The notes beneath the pieces are model-generated. The model did no database searches. It had not been told where the DNA came from and saw nothing but the letters and a program-made list of their open reading frames with translations. This document shows positions 10,413 to 18,100 of a DNA stretch of 64,000 bases, piece after piece. The first letter of the stretch is position 1. Each line of letters starts with the position of its first letter. The stretch lies in the NCBI GenBank assembly GCA_002384855.1, contig DGBP01000076.1:17559-81558 (forward strand), written 5' to 3'. The stretch comes from Nocardioidaceae bacterium UBA4001 (lineage in GTDB: Bacteria; Actinomycetota; Actinomycetes; Propionibacteriales; Nocardioidaceae). Position numbers and translations under genes: made by a program.

Positions 10413-11402
10413 GTGAGCAACACCCCCGTCAAGGTCGCCGTCACCGGTGCCGCCGGCCAGATCGGCTACAGCCTGCTCTTCCGCATCGCCAGCGGTGCCG
10501 TCTTCGGGCCCGACACCCCCGTCGAGCTCCGCCTGCTCGAGATCACCCCCGCGCTCGGCGCGCTGGAGGGCGTGGTCATGGAGCTCGACGACTGTGCGTT
10601 CCCGACTCTCGCGGGCGTCGAGATCGGCGACGACCCGAACACGATCTTCTCCGGCGTGAACCTCGCCCTGCTCGTCGGCGCCCGCCCCCGCACCAAGGGC
10701 ATGGAGCGCGGCGACCTGCTCGAGGCCAACGGCGCGATCTTCACCGCCCAGGGCAGGGCGCTCAACGACAACGCTGCCGACGACGTGCGGATCCTGGTCA
10801 CCGGCAACCCGGCGAACACCAACGCGCTCATCACGATGAGCAACGCTCCCGACATCCCCAAGGAGCGGATCACCGCACTGACCCGCCTGGACCACAACCG
10901 CGCGCTCTCGCAGCTGGCCGCGAAGACCGGCGCGACGGTCAACGACATCAAGAAGATGACCATCTGGGGCAACCACTCCGCCACGCAGTACCCCGACCTG
11001 TACAACGCCGAGGTCGGCGGCCGCAACGCCGCCGAGATCGTGAACGACCAGGCGTGGATCGAGAACGACTTCATCCCGACCGTGGCCAAGCGCGGCGCGG
11101 CGATCATCGAGGCGCGCGGCTCCTCCTCCGCCGCGAGCGCGGCGTCGGCCACCATCGACGCCGCCCGCGACTGGCTGCACGGCACCGCCGAGGACGACTG
11201 GACGTCGATGTCGGTCCACAGCGACGGGTCGTACGGCGTCCCCGAGGGCCTGGTCTACTCCTTCCCGGTCACCACAAAGGACGGCAGCTGGACGATCGTC
11301 GAGGGCCTCGAGGTCAACGACTTCTCCCGCCGCAAGATGGACGAGACCGCCGCCGAGCTCGCCGACGAGCGCCAGGCGGTCCAGGAGCTCGGCCTCATCT
11401 GA
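10413..11402 (+). CDS. mdh: Malate dehydrogenase
   Basis: A 329-residue NAD-dependent malate dehydrogenase that interconverts malate and oxaloacetate in the TCA cycle. The Rossmann motif is VTGAAGQIGYSL at the N-terminus, the active-site loop includes ARPRTKGMERGDLL, and the catalytic histidine lies in TIWGNHSATQYPD. The length is normal for the actinobacterial/mammalian-cytosolic type. The GTG start at 10413 is supported by AAGGAG about five bases upstream; the open frame extends back to 10377 without homology. A terminator-like hairpin follows the stop. Confidence 0.95.
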   Translation: MSNTPVKVAVTGAAGQIGYSLLFRIASGAVFGPDTPVELRLLEITPALGALEGVVMELDDCAFPTLAGVEIGDDPNTIFSGVNLALLVGARPRTKGMERGDLLEANGAIFTAQGRALNDNAADDVRILVTGNPANTNALITMSNAPDIPKERITALTRLDHNRALSQLAAKTGATVNDIKKMTIWGNHSATQYPDLYNAEVGGRNAAEIVNDQAWIENDFIPTVAKRGAAIIEARGSSSAASAASATIDAARDWLHGTAEDDWTSMSVHSDGSYGVPEGLVYSFPVTTKDGSWTIVEGLEVNDFSRRKMDETAAELADERQAVQELGLI

Positions 11403-11421
11403 GTCCCACTGCCTGCTCCAC

Positions 11422-11463
11422 GACGGGGCGTCGGCGCCGTACCCCGGCCGTCGGCGTCCCGTC
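11422..11463 (+). terminator. mdh terminator hairpin
   Basis: A 15-bp stem with three G-U pairs is formed by 11422-11436 and 11449-11463, starting 19 bases after the mdh stop. It separates mdh from the first CBB promoter region. Confidence 0.55.
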
Positions 11464-11476
11464 GCCGCACCCCCCG

Positions 11477-11512
11477 CTCACCCTGGTCACCCCTCCCTGG
11501 GGGTGAGGCGCG
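11477..11512 (+). promoter_or_regulatory. CBB-associated motif upstream of the aldolase-like gene
   Basis: GGGTGAGGCGC (11501-11511) resembles the GGGTGAGTCGC element found upstream of the other aldolase (16531) and of rpe (24971). Here the half-site is also present in inverted form (CTCACCC, 11477-11483), spaced by 17 bp from GGGTGAG. A TAGCGT -10-like hexamer follows at 11530-11535. The element sits 78 bp before the start codon. Confidence 0.5.
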
Positions 11513-11578
11513 AGGGCGCGGCGCGTGGTTAGCGTCGCCACAAGGTCGTCCCTCGACCACGTGGACGGGAGTCACACC

Positions 11579-12580
11579 ATGAGAAGTGCACGCCAGGCAG
11601 CCAAGGACCTGCTCGCCCCCGGCCGGGGCATCCTCGTCGCCGACGAGTACGTCGACCGCACGATCGCCAGGGCCGGTGCCTCCGGCCGGGGCCCCACGTG
11701 CTCGGCCGCGGACTACCTCGACGTCGCCCTCGACAGCTGGGGGCTGGAGAACTACCTGGCCGGCGTGCTGCTGACCCCGGGGACGTTCGCCGGAACCGAG
11801 CAGCTTCGCACGCTCAAGCAGTACCGCGAGGGCACCGCCCCCCTGCTCTTCGGGGTGCGGATGGACGCCTCGCGCACCCGCCCTGGTCCTGACGGGGGCC
11901 CGCCCCCGGACCTCGACGCCGTCCGGCGCGACCTCGCCGACCACCGCCTGCTCGGGGCCCGGTTCGTGGAGTGGCGGGCCAACATCGACCCGCTGACGGT
12001 GCAGAAGGGCCAGGTCCACGTCGACGCCGCGGCGCTCGCCCAGGGGGCCGCCGCCTCGCAGGCCGAGGACGTACTCCCCGTGGTGACCGTCGCGATGCCC
12101 GACCTGGCCTCCCAGAGCCAGGCCGTCACCCAGGCGGTGACCGCGAACGCGCTGCGGCGGCTGTTCGAGGAGCTCGAGCGTCTCCACGTCGACCGCACCG
12201 CCCTGGTCCTCCGGACGAACATGGTCCTTCCGGGCGACCAGCACCGTCACCAGCCCTCCCCCGCCGAGGTCGCCTCGGCCACGCTGCGGATGGTCCGCGA
12301 GACCGTGCCCGACGACGTGGCCGCGATCGCCTACCTCTCGGGCGGTCAGGACATCGACCAGGCCGCCGCGAACCTCGGGGCGATCACCGAGGAGGCCCGA
12401 TCGACCGGCCTGCGTCCGCGGACGACCTTCGCCTTCACCCGCGCCCTCGTCGCCGGGTCGGTGCGCTCGTGGGCCTGCGACCCCGAGCGGGCGCCGCAGG
12501 CCCAGCGGGACCTCGTGCAGAGCTGCCGACTGGCGAGTCAGGCGCTCTCGGGATCCAGCTCGCGGGCGCTCTCGGTCTGA
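11579..12580 (+). CDS. Class I aldolase-like protein lacking the catalytic lysines (probable pseudoenzyme)
   Basis: The 333-residue product is clearly homologous over its full length to class I fructose-bisphosphate aldolase, including GRGILVADE (active-site Asp22), the LSGG phosphate loop and the late TRAL arginine. The Schiff-base lysine of LKPNMV is Arg212 (LRTNMV), the lysine of KWR is Glu131 (EWR), the K in GVKVD is Arg94 (GVRMD), and the glutamates of VEPE are Thr170/Ala172. Classical aldolase chemistry is therefore unlikely. The ORF is intact, has a good start (GGACGGGAG upstream of ATG 11579) and retains the phosphate-binding residues, so it may bind sugar bisphosphates as a regulator or scaffold. 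It faces the RuBisCO operon and overlaps the 3' end of cbbX. Confidence 0.85.
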   Translation: MRSARQAAKDLLAPGRGILVADEYVDRTIARAGASGRGPTCSAADYLDVALDSWGLENYLAGVLLTPGTFAGTEQLRTLKQYREGTAPLLFGVRMDASRTRPGPDGGPPPDLDAVRRDLADHRLLGARFVEWRANIDPLTVQKGQVHVDAAALAQGAAASQAEDVLPVVTVAMPDLASQSQAVTQAVTANALRRLFEELERLHVDRTALVLRTNMVLPGDQHRHQPSPAEVASATLRMVRETVPDDVAAIAYLSGGQDIDQAAANLGAITEEARSTGLRPRTTFAFTRALVAGSVRSWACDPERAPQAQRDLVQSCRLASQALSGSSSRALSV

Positions 12581-13605
12581 GGGCCCGCCCCGTCCGCGGG
12601 GGACTCCTCGGCCGCGTCGTCGAACACGCTGCTGCCGTAGACGTCCTCCGCGGTCAGGGTCACCAGGTCCGCCTTCGTCAGCGGCCGCTTGAGCTCCACG
12701 AGCCGCTTGGCCTGTCGGAGCCGGCAGCGCTCGACGGCGTTGCGGACGCTGCGGGCGTTGCTGAAGCGGGGCTGCTGCATGCGCAGCTCGAGGTACTCCG
12801 AGAAAGCCTTCCGGGCCGCGTCGTCGAACGAGAAGTTCTCGTCGGCCACCATCAGCTCGGCGATCTGGACGAGCTCGTCGTGCGAGTAGTCGTCGAAGGC
12901 GATGTGGTGCGGCACCCGTGACGACAGGCCGGGGTTCGCCGAGAAGAACGTCTCCATCCGGTCGGGGTAGCCGGCGAAGATGACCACCAGGCTGGCCCGC
13001 TCGTTCTCCATCTCCTGGAGGAGGATCTCGATGACCTCCTGGCCGTAGTCCCGCTCGTTCTCGGGTCGGTAGAGGTAGTACGCCTCGTCGATGAAGAGAA
13101 CGCCGCCGGCGGCCTTGGCGATCGCCTCCTTGGTCTTGGGGGCGGTGTGGCCGATGAACTGGCCGACCAGGTCGTCACGGGTGACCGTGTGCACCTTGGC
13201 GTTGCGGATGTAGCCGAGTGCGTGCAGCATCTCGGCCATCCGCAGCGCCACGGTGGTCTTGCCGGTGCCGGGGCCGCCGGCGAAGCTCATGTGCAGGGTC
13301 GGCCGGGACGACGCCAGCCCGAACTGGCGCCGGGCCCGGTCGACGAGGAGCAACGCAGCGATCTCGTGCACCCGGCGCTTGACCCCCGCCAGGCCGACCA
13401 GCTCGGCGTCGAGCCGAGAAAGCGTGTCCTCGACGCGTAGGCGCGCCTCGTCGGCCGAGAGGTCGAGCACGGCGTCGTCGGCGAGCACCTCCTCGGTCTC
13501 CTGCGCCTCGGACGCGGCACCGTTGGCGGGGTTGGCCGCCGTGGGTCCCGTCGCGCCCGGGCGGTAGAACCCGAAGCCCTGCTGGCCGGTCTTGGAATCA
13601 CTCAT
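12538..13605 (-). CDS. cbbX: Red-type RuBisCO activase CbbX
   Basis: A 355-residue AAA+ ATPase. CbbX is a hexameric motor that pulls on the RuBisCO large-subunit C-terminus to release inhibitory sugar phosphates, and is used only with red-type (form IC/ID) RuBisCO. Walker A is GGPGTGKTTVALRM (about residue 110), Walker B is GGVLFIDEAYYLY, and the downstream segment VVIFAGYPDRMETFF is typical of the family. The first 45 residues are low-complexity and both termini are longer than in the Rhodobacter protein. It is the third gene of cbbLSX, 30 bases after cbbS. Its last 43 bases overlap the convergent aldolase-like gene. Confidence 0.96.
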   Translation of the reverse strand: MSDSKTGQQGFGFYRPGATGPTAANPANGAASEAQETEEVLADDAVLDLSADEARLRVEDTLSRLDAELVGLAGVKRRVHEIAALLLVDRARRQFGLASSRPTLHMSFAGGPGTGKTTVALRMAEMLHALGYIRNAKVHTVTRDDLVGQFIGHTAPKTKEAIAKAAGGVLFIDEAYYLYRPENERDYGQEVIEILLQEMENERASLVVIFAGYPDRMETFFSANPGLSSRVPHHIAFDDYSHDELVQIAELMVADENFSFDDAARKAFSEYLELRMQQPRFSNARSVRNAVERCRLRQAKRLVELKRPLTKADLVTLTAEDVYGSSVFDDAAEESPADGAGPQTESARELDPESA

Positions 13606-13635
13606 CTGTCGTTGCTCCTCGTCGTCGGGACCGGG

Positions 13636-14061
13636 TCAGTCCCGGGCGTACCTGCGTCCGGCCGGCGCCTGAGCGGCGTAGGACTGGACGGAGTAGCTCT
13701 GGCGCCGGTCGCTTCCCTCGGTGCGGGCCAGGTAGAAGCCCGGCTCCTCCTCGGGCCGCTGCACCAGGAACTGCATCGCGGTCGTCTGCCGGCCGAGCGT
13801 GGCGTCGTACGCCAGCACCCGGACGTAGTGGTTCGGGAACGTCGCCCGGCAGGCGTTGATCTCGCTGATCACCCCGTCCGGCTCGTCGAGGTCGAACAAC
13901 GGCAGCCCCCACATCTCCCAGTAGATGTTGCGGGGGTGCGGGTCGTCGGTGAACTCGATGGAGATCGGCCACCCGTTGAGCAGGCCGTAGCGCACCTGGG
14001 CGGCGATCTCGTCGTCGGTGAGCTCGGGAAGGTAGGAGAAGGCTCCGTGTCGTAGGTACAT
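13636..14061 (-). CDS. cbbS: RuBisCO small subunit, form IC
   Basis: A 141-residue small subunit that caps the L8S8 holoenzyme. Family-typical segments include GAFSYLPELTDDEI at the start, WEMWGLPLFDL and HYVRVLAYD. The C-terminal extension (EEPGFYLARTE onward) is the feature of red-type small subunits, which form a beta-barrel in the central channel of the enzyme. It starts 12 bases after cbbL with an AGGAG-like site in the gap and is followed by cbbX, so the three genes form one operon. Confidence 0.97.
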   Translation of the reverse strand: MYLRHGAFSYLPELTDDEIAAQVRYGLLNGWPISIEFTDDPHPRNIYWEMWGLPLFDLDEPDGVISEINACRATFPNHYVRVLAYDATLGRQTTAMQFLVQRPEEEPGFYLARTEGSDRRQSYSVQSYAAQAPAGRRYARD

Positions 14062-14073
14062 CTCTCTCGTCTC

Positions 14074-15513
14074 CTAGACGCTGGCGGTGGGAACTGAGTC
14101 AGGGGCGTCGGTCGAGGCGTAGTCGAAGGTGACGTCGCCCCAGGTGGCCAGGGCCACCTCGAGGGGACGGCAGTGCTCTGCCGCCTTGCGCAGGATGTCG
14201 GGACCCTCCCGGAGGAAGTCGCGACCCTCGTTGCGGGCCTTGATCATGGCCTCGAGCGCGACCCGGTTGGCCTCCGCACCGGCCGAGATGCCGAGCGGGT
14301 GGCCGATCGTGCCGCCACCGAACTGGAGGATGGTGTCCTCGCCGAGGTAGTCGAGCAGCTGGTGCATCTGGCCGGCGTGGATGCCGCCCGAAGCGACCGG
14401 CATGACACCGGGCATGCTCGCCCAGTCCTGGTCGAAGAAGATGCCGTTGGCGTGGTTCGTGGGGATGTGGTCGTCACGCAGGGTGTCGTAGAAGCCCTTC
14501 GTGGTGGCCGGGTCGCCCTCGAGCTTGCCGACGACCGTGCCGGCGTGCACGTGGTCGACACCGATGAGGCGCGCCCACTTCGCCAGCACCCGGAAGCTGA
14601 CGCCGTGCGTCTTCTGGCGCGTGAACGTCGAGTGGCCGGCGCGGTGCAGGTGGAGCAGCACGCCGTTCTTGCGTGACCAGTTCGCCATCGACTGCATCGC
14701 GGAGTAGCCGATGGTCAGGTCGATCATCACGACGACGCTGCCGAGCTCCTTGGCGAACTCCGCCCGCTCGTACATCTCCTCCATCGTGCCGGCGGTGACG
14801 TTGAGGTAGTGGCCCTTGATCTCGCCGGTGTCGGCCATCGCCTTGTTCACGCCCTCCATCGAGAAGAGGAAGCGGTCGCGCCAGCGCATGAAGGGCTGCG
14901 AGTTGATGTTCTCGTCGTCCTTGGTGAAGTCGAGCCCACCGCGGAGGCCTTCGTAGATCACACGGCCGTAGTTGCGCGCGGAGAGGCCGAGCTTCGGCTT
15001 GATCGTGGCGCCGAGCAGCGGACGGCCGTACTTGTTGAGGTACTCCCGCTCCATGACGATGCCGTGGGCCGGACCCTGGAAGGTCTTGACGTAGGCGACC
15101 GGGATCCGCATGTCCTCGAGGCGCAGCGCCTTGAGCGGCTTGAAGCCGAAGACGTTGCCGATGATCGAGGACGTCAGGTTCGCGATCGAGCCCTCCTCGA
15201 ACAGGTCGAGGTCGTAGGCGATGTAGGCGAAGTACTCGCCCGGCCGGCCCGGCACCTCGTCCACCCGGTAGGCCTTGGCCTGGTAGTGGCTGTTCGCGGT
15301 CAGGCGGTCGGTCCACACGACCGTCCACGTCGCGGTCGAGGACTCGCCGGCCACGGCGGCCGCGGCCTCGATCGGGTCGACCCCGTCCTGGGGCGTCACC
15401 CGGAAGACGGCAAGGACGTCGGTGTCCTTGGGTTCGTAGTCGGGGTTCCAGTACCCCATGCCCGCGTAGCTCTGGACCCCCGGGTCCCAGCGGTCCTTCG
15501 TCGCCTCTGCCAT
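14074..15513 (-). CDS. cbbL: RuBisCO large subunit, form IC (red-type)
   Basis: The 479-residue catalytic subunit carboxylates ribulose 1,5-bisphosphate. All key residues are present: Lys172 in TIKPKLGLS, the carbamylated Lys198 with Asp200/Glu201 in GGLDFTKDDEN, His290 in LHRAGH, His323 and loop-6 Lys330 in HAGTVVGKLEG, Ser375 in ASGGIHAG, and the GGGTIGHP phosphate loop. This excludes a RuBisCO-like protein. Association with CbbX and an extended CbbS marks it as form IC. The start MAEATKDR is chosen over an upstream in-frame ATG (15573) because it has AGGAGG six bases before it and matches the family. It is divergent from cbbR. Confidence 0.98.
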   Translation of the reverse strand: MAEATKDRWDPGVQSYAGMGYWNPDYEPKDTDVLAVFRVTPQDGVDPIEAAAAVAGESSTATWTVVWTDRLTANSHYQAKAYRVDEVPGRPGEYFAYIAYDLDLFEEGSIANLTSSIIGNVFGFKPLKALRLEDMRIPVAYVKTFQGPAHGIVMEREYLNKYGRPLLGATIKPKLGLSARNYGRVIYEGLRGGLDFTKDDENINSQPFMRWRDRFLFSMEGVNKAMADTGEIKGHYLNVTAGTMEEMYERAEFAKELGSVVVMIDLTIGYSAMQSMANWSRKNGVLLHLHRAGHSTFTRQKTHGVSFRVLAKWARLIGVDHVHAGTVVGKLEGDPATTKGFYDTLRDDHIPTNHANGIFFDQDWASMPGVMPVASGGIHAGQMHQLLDYLGEDTILQFGGGTIGHPLGISAGAEANRVALEAMIKARNEGRDFLREGPDILRKAAEHCRPLEVALATWGDVTFDYASTDAPDSVPTASV

Positions 15514-15607
15514 GTCATGCCTCCTGGACGTGTCGTCGGCCGGTGCGGCCACCACCAGCATCAGCGCCGCCATACCCCAAGCACAAGTGAATGGTTATTG
15601 TGAACTG

Positions 15608-15623
15608 TTAATCGATCTCTTAA
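15608..15623. promoter_or_regulatory. Candidate CbbR operator in the cbbL-cbbR intergenic region
   Basis: TTAATCGATCTCTTAA is a near-palindrome (TTAA-N2-GATC-N2-TTAA) in an unusually AT-rich 70-bp patch between the divergent cbbL and cbbR genes. LysR-type regulators bind such dyads near their own promoters, usually with T and A half-sites. It lies 23 bp upstream of the cbbR start and about 95 bp upstream of cbbL, a typical location for control of both. Confidence 0.6.
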
Positions 15624-15645
15624 TCTTTGACGTATCCTGACCGTC

Positions 15646-16536
15646 ATGAGCGCAGTGACCTGGGGACGAATGCACACATTCCTCGCCGTCGTCGACCACG
15701 GCAGCGTGCGAGCGGCGGCGACCGTCCTGCACGTCACCGAGCCGGCGGTCTCAGCCGCGGTGTCGGCCCTCGAGAGGCACCTCGGCACCGCGCTGCTCGC
15801 CAAGGAGGGGCGGGGCGTCCGGGTCACCGACAGCGGGCTCGTCTACGCGGGCTACTGCCGCCGGATCCTCGGCCTCGTCGACGAGGCCCGCACCGCGGTC
15901 CGCTCCGCGGAGGGAGGGCGGCTGCGCATCGGTGCGGTCTCGACCGCCAGTGAGTACGTCATCCCCCCGCTGCTGGCGTCGTTCCACCGCCGCTACCCCG
16001 ACGTCGACCTGAGCCTGTCGGTGCTGCCGCGCGACGAGCTGTTCGCCGAGCTCGGCAACCACGGCACCGACCTGGTCGTCGCAGGACGGCCGCCCCGCGG
16101 TTCGGGCCTCCGCACGCGGGCCCGCCGTCCCAACCGGCTCATCGTGGTCGCGGCGCCCGGCCGCTTCCCCCGGCCGCTCACGGCCACCTGGCTGCTTCGG
16201 GGGCCAGGTTCGGGCACCCGCGACACCACCCTCGGGCTGCTCACCCAGCTCGAGGCGGCCCCGCCGGTGCTGACCCTCGGGACGCACGGGGCGGTCTTGG
16301 CCGCGGCCCGCGAGGGGCTCGGGGTGACCCTGGTCCACGCCGACGCCGTGCAGCGCGACCTGGGGCAGGGCGTGCTCGAGCAGCTGGCGCTACCACGCAC
16401 ACCGGTCGACCGGCCCTGGCACGTGGCCACCGCCGACTCCCCCACCCCGACCGCCGAGCTGTTCCTGGCCCACATCAGCTCCGCCGACGACGTGGGCGGG
16501 GAGGCGTTTCACCTGCTCAACCGCCCTCAAGGGTGA
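15646..16536 (+). CDS. cbbR: LysR-type regulator of the RuBisCO operon
   Basis: A 296-residue LysR family protein with an N-terminal winged helix-turn-helix (about residues 5-65: HTFLAVVDHGSVRAAATVLHV, then SAAVSALERHLG) and a C-terminal periplasmic-binding-like effector domain. Its divergent position 132 bp from cbbL, with a dyad between, points to CbbR, which senses metabolites such as RuBP or NADPH and activates cbb genes. The effector domain is shorter and less conserved than in proteobacterial CbbR, so effector identity is open. The last codons overlap the shared CBB motif that precedes the following aldolase gene. Confidence 0.88.
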   Translation: MSAVTWGRMHTFLAVVDHGSVRAAATVLHVTEPAVSAAVSALERHLGTALLAKEGRGVRVTDSGLVYAGYCRRILGLVDEARTAVRSAEGGRLRIGAVSTASEYVIPPLLASFHRRYPDVDLSLSVLPRDELFAELGNHGTDLVVAGRPPRGSGLRTRARRPNRLIVVAAPGRFPRPLTATWLLRGPGSGTRDTTLGLLTQLEAAPPVLTLGTHGAVLAAAREGLGVTLVHADAVQRDLGQGVLEQLALPRTPVDRPWHVATADSPTPTAELFLAHISSADDVGGEAFHLLNRPQG

Positions 16537-16541
16537 GTCGC
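16524..16541 (+). promoter_or_regulatory. CBB-associated motif upstream of the active aldolase
   Basis: CCCTCAAGGGTGAGTCGC spans the cbbR stop codon and lies about 70 bp before the aldolase start. It differs by one base from the element before rpe at 24964, and contains the dyad CTCA-N4-TGAG. An independent promoter for the aldolase is therefore likely within the end of cbbR. Confidence 0.6.
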
Positions 16542-16601
16542 ACCCGGCGGCGGTCGCGGCACCGTGAGCAGGGACCGCACACCGCAACGCCAGGAGGACC
16601 C

Positions 16602-17600
16602 ATGTCGCAGCTCAACGATGTCGCCACCCAGATGGTCACGGGAGGACGCGGCATCCTCGCCGCGGACGAGAGCATCAAGACGATGTCCTCCCGCCTGGAG
16701 GCCGAGGGCATCGAGGCGACCGCCACGAGCCGACGGGACTACCGGGAGCTGCTGCTCACCGCCCCGGGGCTCTCCGCGATGGTCAGCGGCATCATCCTCT
16801 CCGACGAGACCTTCGGCCAGACTCTCGCCGACGGGCGGCCCTTCCCCGAGGCGTGCCGCGAGCGCGGCGTCCTGCCCGGCGTGAAGGTCGACACCGGCAC
16901 CTCTCCGCTGCCGAGGGGCGAGGGCGCTCTGGTCACCGAGGGCCTCGACGGTCTCGGCGCCCGGTTGGCGTCGTACGCCGAGCGCGGCGCGGCGTTCGCG
17001 AAGTGGCGCGCGGTCATCGACGTGACCAGCACCAGTCCCTACGCGCTCGAGGCCAACGCCCACGCGCTGGCCCGCTATGCGGCGCTGTGCCAGGAGCACG
17101 GCATCGTCCCGATCGTCGAGCCCGAGGTGCTCTGCAGCGGCCCGCACGACCTCGGCACCTCCGCCGAGGTGACCGCCGCCGCGCTCGACGAGGTCTTCGA
17201 CCAGCTCGAGCGCCAGCGCGTCGACCTCGCCGGCATCGTCCTCAAGCCGAACATGGTCACCGCCGGCCTCGACGGCCCGCCGACGACCTCCGAGACCGTC
17301 GCGGCGACCACGATGAACGTCCTCGGCCAGCACGTCCCCGACGGCGTCCCCGGCATCGCGTTCCTCTCCGGGGGCCACTCCAACGAGCAGGCATGCACCT
17401 ACCTCGGCGCGATCAACGAGCTCGCCGGATCCGCACCCTGGTCGCTGACGTTCTCCTTCGGGCGGGCCCTGGTCAGCGACGCGCTGCGCACCTGGAAGGG
17501 CAGGCCCGAGAACGTCGAGGCCGCCCAGCAGGCCCTGCTCGACAACTGCCGGCGAGCCTCGCAGGCCGTCGGACGTCGGCCCGCCGCCGCAGCGGTCTGA
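16602..17600 (+). CDS. Class I fructose-bisphosphate aldolase
   Basis: A 332-residue class I (Schiff-base) aldolase that would form fructose 1,6-bisphosphate or sedoheptulose 1,7-bisphosphate in the CBB cycle and also serve glycolysis. Catalytic residues are intact: Asp22 in GILAADES, Lys95 in GVKVD, Lys134 in KWRAVID, Glu173/Glu175 in VEPEVL, Schiff-base Lys215 in LKPNMV, the LSGG loop and the arginine of FGRAL. The ATG at 16602 has AGGAGG about five bases upstream. It follows cbbR on the same strand with a 65-bp gap. It is the functional counterpart of the aldolase-like protein at 11579-12580. Confidence 0.95.
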   Translation: MSQLNDVATQMVTGGRGILAADESIKTMSSRLEAEGIEATATSRRDYRELLLTAPGLSAMVSGIILSDETFGQTLADGRPFPEACRERGVLPGVKVDTGTSPLPRGEGALVTEGLDGLGARLASYAERGAAFAKWRAVIDVTSTSPYALEANAHALARYAALCQEHGIVPIVEPEVLCSGPHDLGTSAEVTAAALDEVFDQLERQRVDLAGIVLKPNMVTAGLDGPPTTSETVAATTMNVLGQHVPDGVPGIAFLSGGHSNEQACTYLGAINELAGSAPWSLTFSFGRALVSDALRTWKGRPENVEAAQQALLDNCRRASQAVGRRPAAAAV

Positions 17601-17683
17601 CGTCCAGCTCCCCACCGGGCGATCCACCTCCGCCGACCTGGACCACGCCGCGGTCGTGCTGGTCCTCGAGGGACCGGGAGTCG

Positions 17684-18040
17684 TCAGTCCTGGCAGAGGC
17701 AGAAGGGGTGGCCCGCAGGGTCGAGGAAGACCCGGAACGTCGTGCCCGGCTGGTGCTCGTGCTTGGTCGCGCCCAGCTCCAGGACGGCGGCCTCGGCGGC
17801 GTCGAGGTCGTCGACGACCACGTCGAGGTGCATCTGCTGGGGCCTGTCCTGGCTGGGCCAGACCGGAGGCGTGTAGTCCTCCACCTGCTGGAACGAGATG
17901 CACTGGCCGTGGTCCGCGCGGACGTCGACCCAGTCGTCGGACGGGTCGATCTTCCAGTCCAGCATCGCGCCGTAGAAGGTCGCGAGCGCACCCGGGTCGG
18001 GACAGTCGATGACGATGGTGGGAAACCGAGCGATAGCCAT
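17684..18040 (-). CDS. VOC (glyoxalase-fold) family protein
   Basis: A protein of about 118 residues with the paired beta-alpha-beta-beta-beta modules of the vicinal-oxygen-chelate superfamily. It has the N-terminal CPDPGALATFYGAML segment, MHLDVVVDDLDAAEAAV in the middle and a C-terminal FRVFLDPAGHPFCLCQD with the usual metal-ligand region. The start at 18040 is preferred to an ATG seven codons upstream because family proteins begin near MAIARFPTIVIDCPDP. Its substrate (lactoylglutathione, an antibiotic, or other) cannot be predicted. Confidence 0.8.
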   Translation of the reverse strand: MAIARFPTIVIDCPDPGALATFYGAMLDWKIDPSDDWVDVRADHGQCISFQQVEDYTPPVWPSQDRPQQMHLDVVVDDLDAAEAAVLELGATKHEHQPGTTFRVFLDPAGHPFCLCQD

Positions 18041-18100
18041 GGCGGCCACGCTAGGTCCCATTCCGGACGATGCACGACCGGTTCGCGAACCGACGTACTC

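Noticed and set aside
14074..15513. Possible RuBisCO-like protein (form IV) instead of true RuBisCO
   Set aside because: All catalytic and carbamylation residues are present, and the gene is linked to cbbS, cbbX and prk.
15514..15573. N-terminal extension of CbbL by 20 residues from an upstream ATG
   Set aside because: The ATG at 15513 has AGGAGG at the right distance, and the family starts there; the extension is non-homologous.
14809..15603. Plus-strand open frame opposite cbbL
   Set aside because: It is the antisense shadow of a fully conserved RuBisCO large subunit and has no recognisable domain.
17601..17683. Terminator after the active aldolase
   Set aside because: Only a 5-bp GGTCC/GGACC stem was seen, too weak to call.
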